From: DATBDE01 sp036270095
GTDB taxonomy: Bacteria; Actinomycetota; Thermoleophilia; Solirubrobacterales; Solirubrobacteraceae
Reading direction: 5' to 3'
Assembly (NCBI GenBank): GCA_036270095.1
Contig: DATBDE010000095.1
Location: 1-5,473, forward strand
Length of the DNA: 5,473 bases
How positions within the stretch are numbered: position 1 is the first letter of the stretch; each line of letters begins with the position of its first letter. The position numbers and the translations under genes are program-made. Below the pieces are notes generated by a model. It made no database searches, was not told the DNA's origin, and saw only the letters and a list, made by a program, of their open reading frames with translations. Positions 4,628 to 5,473 of the stretch are shown piece after piece.

Positions 4628-4925
4628 CGCCAAGGCCTGCTGTCCGTACTACCACGAGGCCGTCGAGCTCGTGGGCAAGCGCTGGACCGGCGCGATCATC
4701 GCGGTGCTCATGGAAGGGGGCCCGGCCCGCTTCTCCGAGGTCGGCGCCGCCGTGCCCGACCTCAGCGACCGCCTGCTCTCCGAGCGTATGAAGGAGCTCG
4801 AGGCCCGTGGCCTGGTCGAGCGCCGCATGGTCGCGGGGCGCACGCAGTACCGCCTGACGCCCATGGGCGAGGAACTGCGCCCGGCCGTCGGCGCGCTGCG
4901 GTCGTGGGCGCAACGCTGGTTGTAG
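4605..4925 (+). CDS. HxlR-family winged-helix transcriptional regulator, likely CTG start
   Basis: 106 aa from CTG 4605, the usual HxlR size (about 100-120). HxlR proteins are dimeric winged-helix DNA-binding proteins, some of them thiol redox sensors. The family pattern is clear: CCPYYHEAVELVGKRWTGAI (12-31), ARFSEVGAAVPDLSDRLLSE (41-60, recognition helix region), RMKELEARGLVERR (61-74) and YRLTPMGEEL (82-91). The wing is shorter than usual. Adjacent Cys12-Cys13 sit where family redox sensors carry their conserved N-terminal Cys. No ATG, GTG or TTG occurs in frame between the stop at 4551-4553 and GTG 4671. Starting at GTG 4671 would give 84 aa and lose the N-terminal helix and both Cys. GGAGGAG (4591-4597) lies seven bases before CTG 4605, so CTG is preferred. 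It overlaps the AhpD-like gene and probably controls it. Confidence 0.88.
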   Translation: MNVSAPRSAKACCPYYHEAVELVGKRWTGAIIAVLMEGGPARFSEVGAAVPDLSDRLLSERMKELEARGLVERRMVAGRTQYRLTPMGEELRPAVGALRSWAQRWL

Positions 4926-4931
4926 GGGCGC

Positions 4932-4944
4932 GCAGGTAGCCTGC
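4932..4944 (+). promoter_or_regulatory. Possible -10 element and small palindrome before the glutamine synthetase gene
   Basis: GCAGG (4932-4936), TAG, CCTGC (4940-4944) is a 5-bp inverted repeat. It contains TAGCCT (4937-4942), a TAnnnT -10 candidate that ends eight bases before the ATG. There is no Shine-Dalgarno site in the 25-base gap, which fits a leaderless mRNA. No good -35 is seen. Confidence 0.3.
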
Positions 4945-4950
4945 CGCCGC

Positions 4951-5473
4951 ATGCCCGACCTTCCCAAGACCGCCGAGGACGTCCAGGCCATCGTCGAGGA
5001 GCGGAACATCCGCTTCATCCGCCTGTGGTTCACGGACGTCGTCGGTCGGCTCAAGTCCTTCTCGATCCACCGCGAGGAGCTCGAGGACGCCTTCGAGGGC
5101 GGGATGGGCTTCGACGGCTCCTCGATCACCGGCTTCAACGCCATCGAGGAGTCGGACATGATCGCCATGCCCGACGCCAGCACGTTCGCGATCCTGCCCT
5201 GGCGGCCCGAGGAGCAGGGCGTGGCGCGGATGTTCTGCGACATCCTCACCCCCGAGCGCCACCCCTACGAGGGCGACCCGCGCCACGTGCTGCGCCGGGC
5301 ACTGGAGCGCGCCGGCGCCATGGGCTTCGACCACTTCTACGTCGGCCCCGAGCTCGAGTACTTCTACTTCCGCAACAACAAGTCGACCGAGGTGCTGGAC
5401 GAGGGCGGCTACTTCGACCTCACGACGCTGGTCGCCGGCTCCGACCTGCGCCGCGAGACCGTGCTCGCGCTCG
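4951..5473 (+). CDS. glnA: Glutamine synthetase, type I (3' truncated)
   Basis: ATP-dependent ligation of ammonia to glutamate in the cytoplasm by a dodecamer. The first 174 residues of an expected ~445-470 are present, and the frame is open to the window end. The N-terminal beta-grasp domain reads IRFIRLWFTDVVGRLKSFSI (20-39), then GMGFDGSSITGFNAIEESDM (51-70). The latter is the conserved FDGSS block, whose Asp55 corresponds to the catalytic Asp50 of the Salmonella enzyme. ARMFCDIL (92-99) and EGDPRHVLRRAL (107-118) follow. VGPELEYFYF (131-140) carries Glu134 and Glu136, the metal-binding glutamates. EGGYFDL (151-157) is also typical. The sequence resembles the actinobacterial GlnA2 and GSI-alpha types; the Tyr adenylylation site region is beyond the edge. 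Start ATG 4951 fits the family N-terminus and lies 25 bases after the hxlR-type gene's stop. Confidence 0.95.
   Translation, partial: MPDLPKTAEDVQAIVEERNIRFIRLWFTDVVGRLKSFSIHREELEDAFEGGMGFDGSSITGFNAIEESDMIAMPDASTFAILPWRPEEQGVARMFCDILTPERHPYEGDPRHVLRRALERAGAMGFDHFYVGPELEYFYFRNNKSTEVLDEGGYFDLTTLVAGSDLRRETVLAL

Noticed and set aside
4554..5334. Minus-strand open frames of 190 and 231 codons
   Set aside because: They are antisense to the HxlR and glutamine synthetase genes, with no family features or ribosome sites.
1..5473. tRNA, rRNA, CRISPR arrays, insertion sequences, attachment sites
   Set aside because: No cloverleaf sequence, regularly spaced repeats, transposase frames or terminal repeats were seen on reading both strands.

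Overview
The window is very GC-rich (roughly 70% by eye) and gene-dense, with GTG starts, overlapping genes and short spacers. Three things point to a high-GC actinobacterium: a DnaE2-type error-prone polymerase, an HxlR regulator, and a c-di-AMP (ydaO/yuaA-type) riboswitch. The glutamine synthetase N-terminus looks GlnA2-like. A Thermoleophilia/Solirubrobacterales source is my best guess, but it is an inference.

Layout. (1) 1-1178 (+): C-terminal part of dnaE2, cut by the left edge. (2) 1175-2631 (-): a two-gene unit. An atypical arginase/agmatinase-fold protein (first in transcription order) overlaps by 16 bp a class I glutamine amidotransferase. The amidotransferase stop and the dnaE2 stop share one CTAG, so the two units converge with no gap. 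(3) 2632-2670: a 39-bp divergent promoter region with an AT-rich core that reads as a -10 element on both strands. (4) 2671-3515 (+): a two-helix membrane-anchored cytochrome c, followed 2 nt later by a DksA/TraR-like protein that has lost all four zinc-finger cysteines. (5) 3516-3730: an extended -10 promoter and a c-di-AMP riboswitch leader, which controls a 65-aa single-span membrane protein of unknown function (3731-3928). (6) 3929-4045: a possible weak terminator, then a promoter whose -10/start region carries a palindrome. (7) 4046-4925 (+): an AhpD/CMD-fold protein without its cysteines, overlapping an HxlR regulator that appears to start at CTG. (8) 4951 to the right edge (+): glutamine synthetase, cut by the window end, possibly leaderless.

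How the parts may work together. The ureohydrolase-fold protein, the amidotransferase and the glutamine synthetase suggest a loose nitrogen theme, but the first two have no assignable substrate. The AhpD-like/HxlR pair with a palindrome over its own promoter looks like a self-regulated module. The most interesting item is the riboswitch-controlled small membrane protein: it should respond to c-di-AMP (osmotic or cell-wall signalling), and no known family was recognised. A recurrent theme is loss of key residues in recognisable folds: the ureohydrolase has lost one metal-site His, the DksA-like protein its Zn cysteines, and the AhpD-like protein its CxxC.
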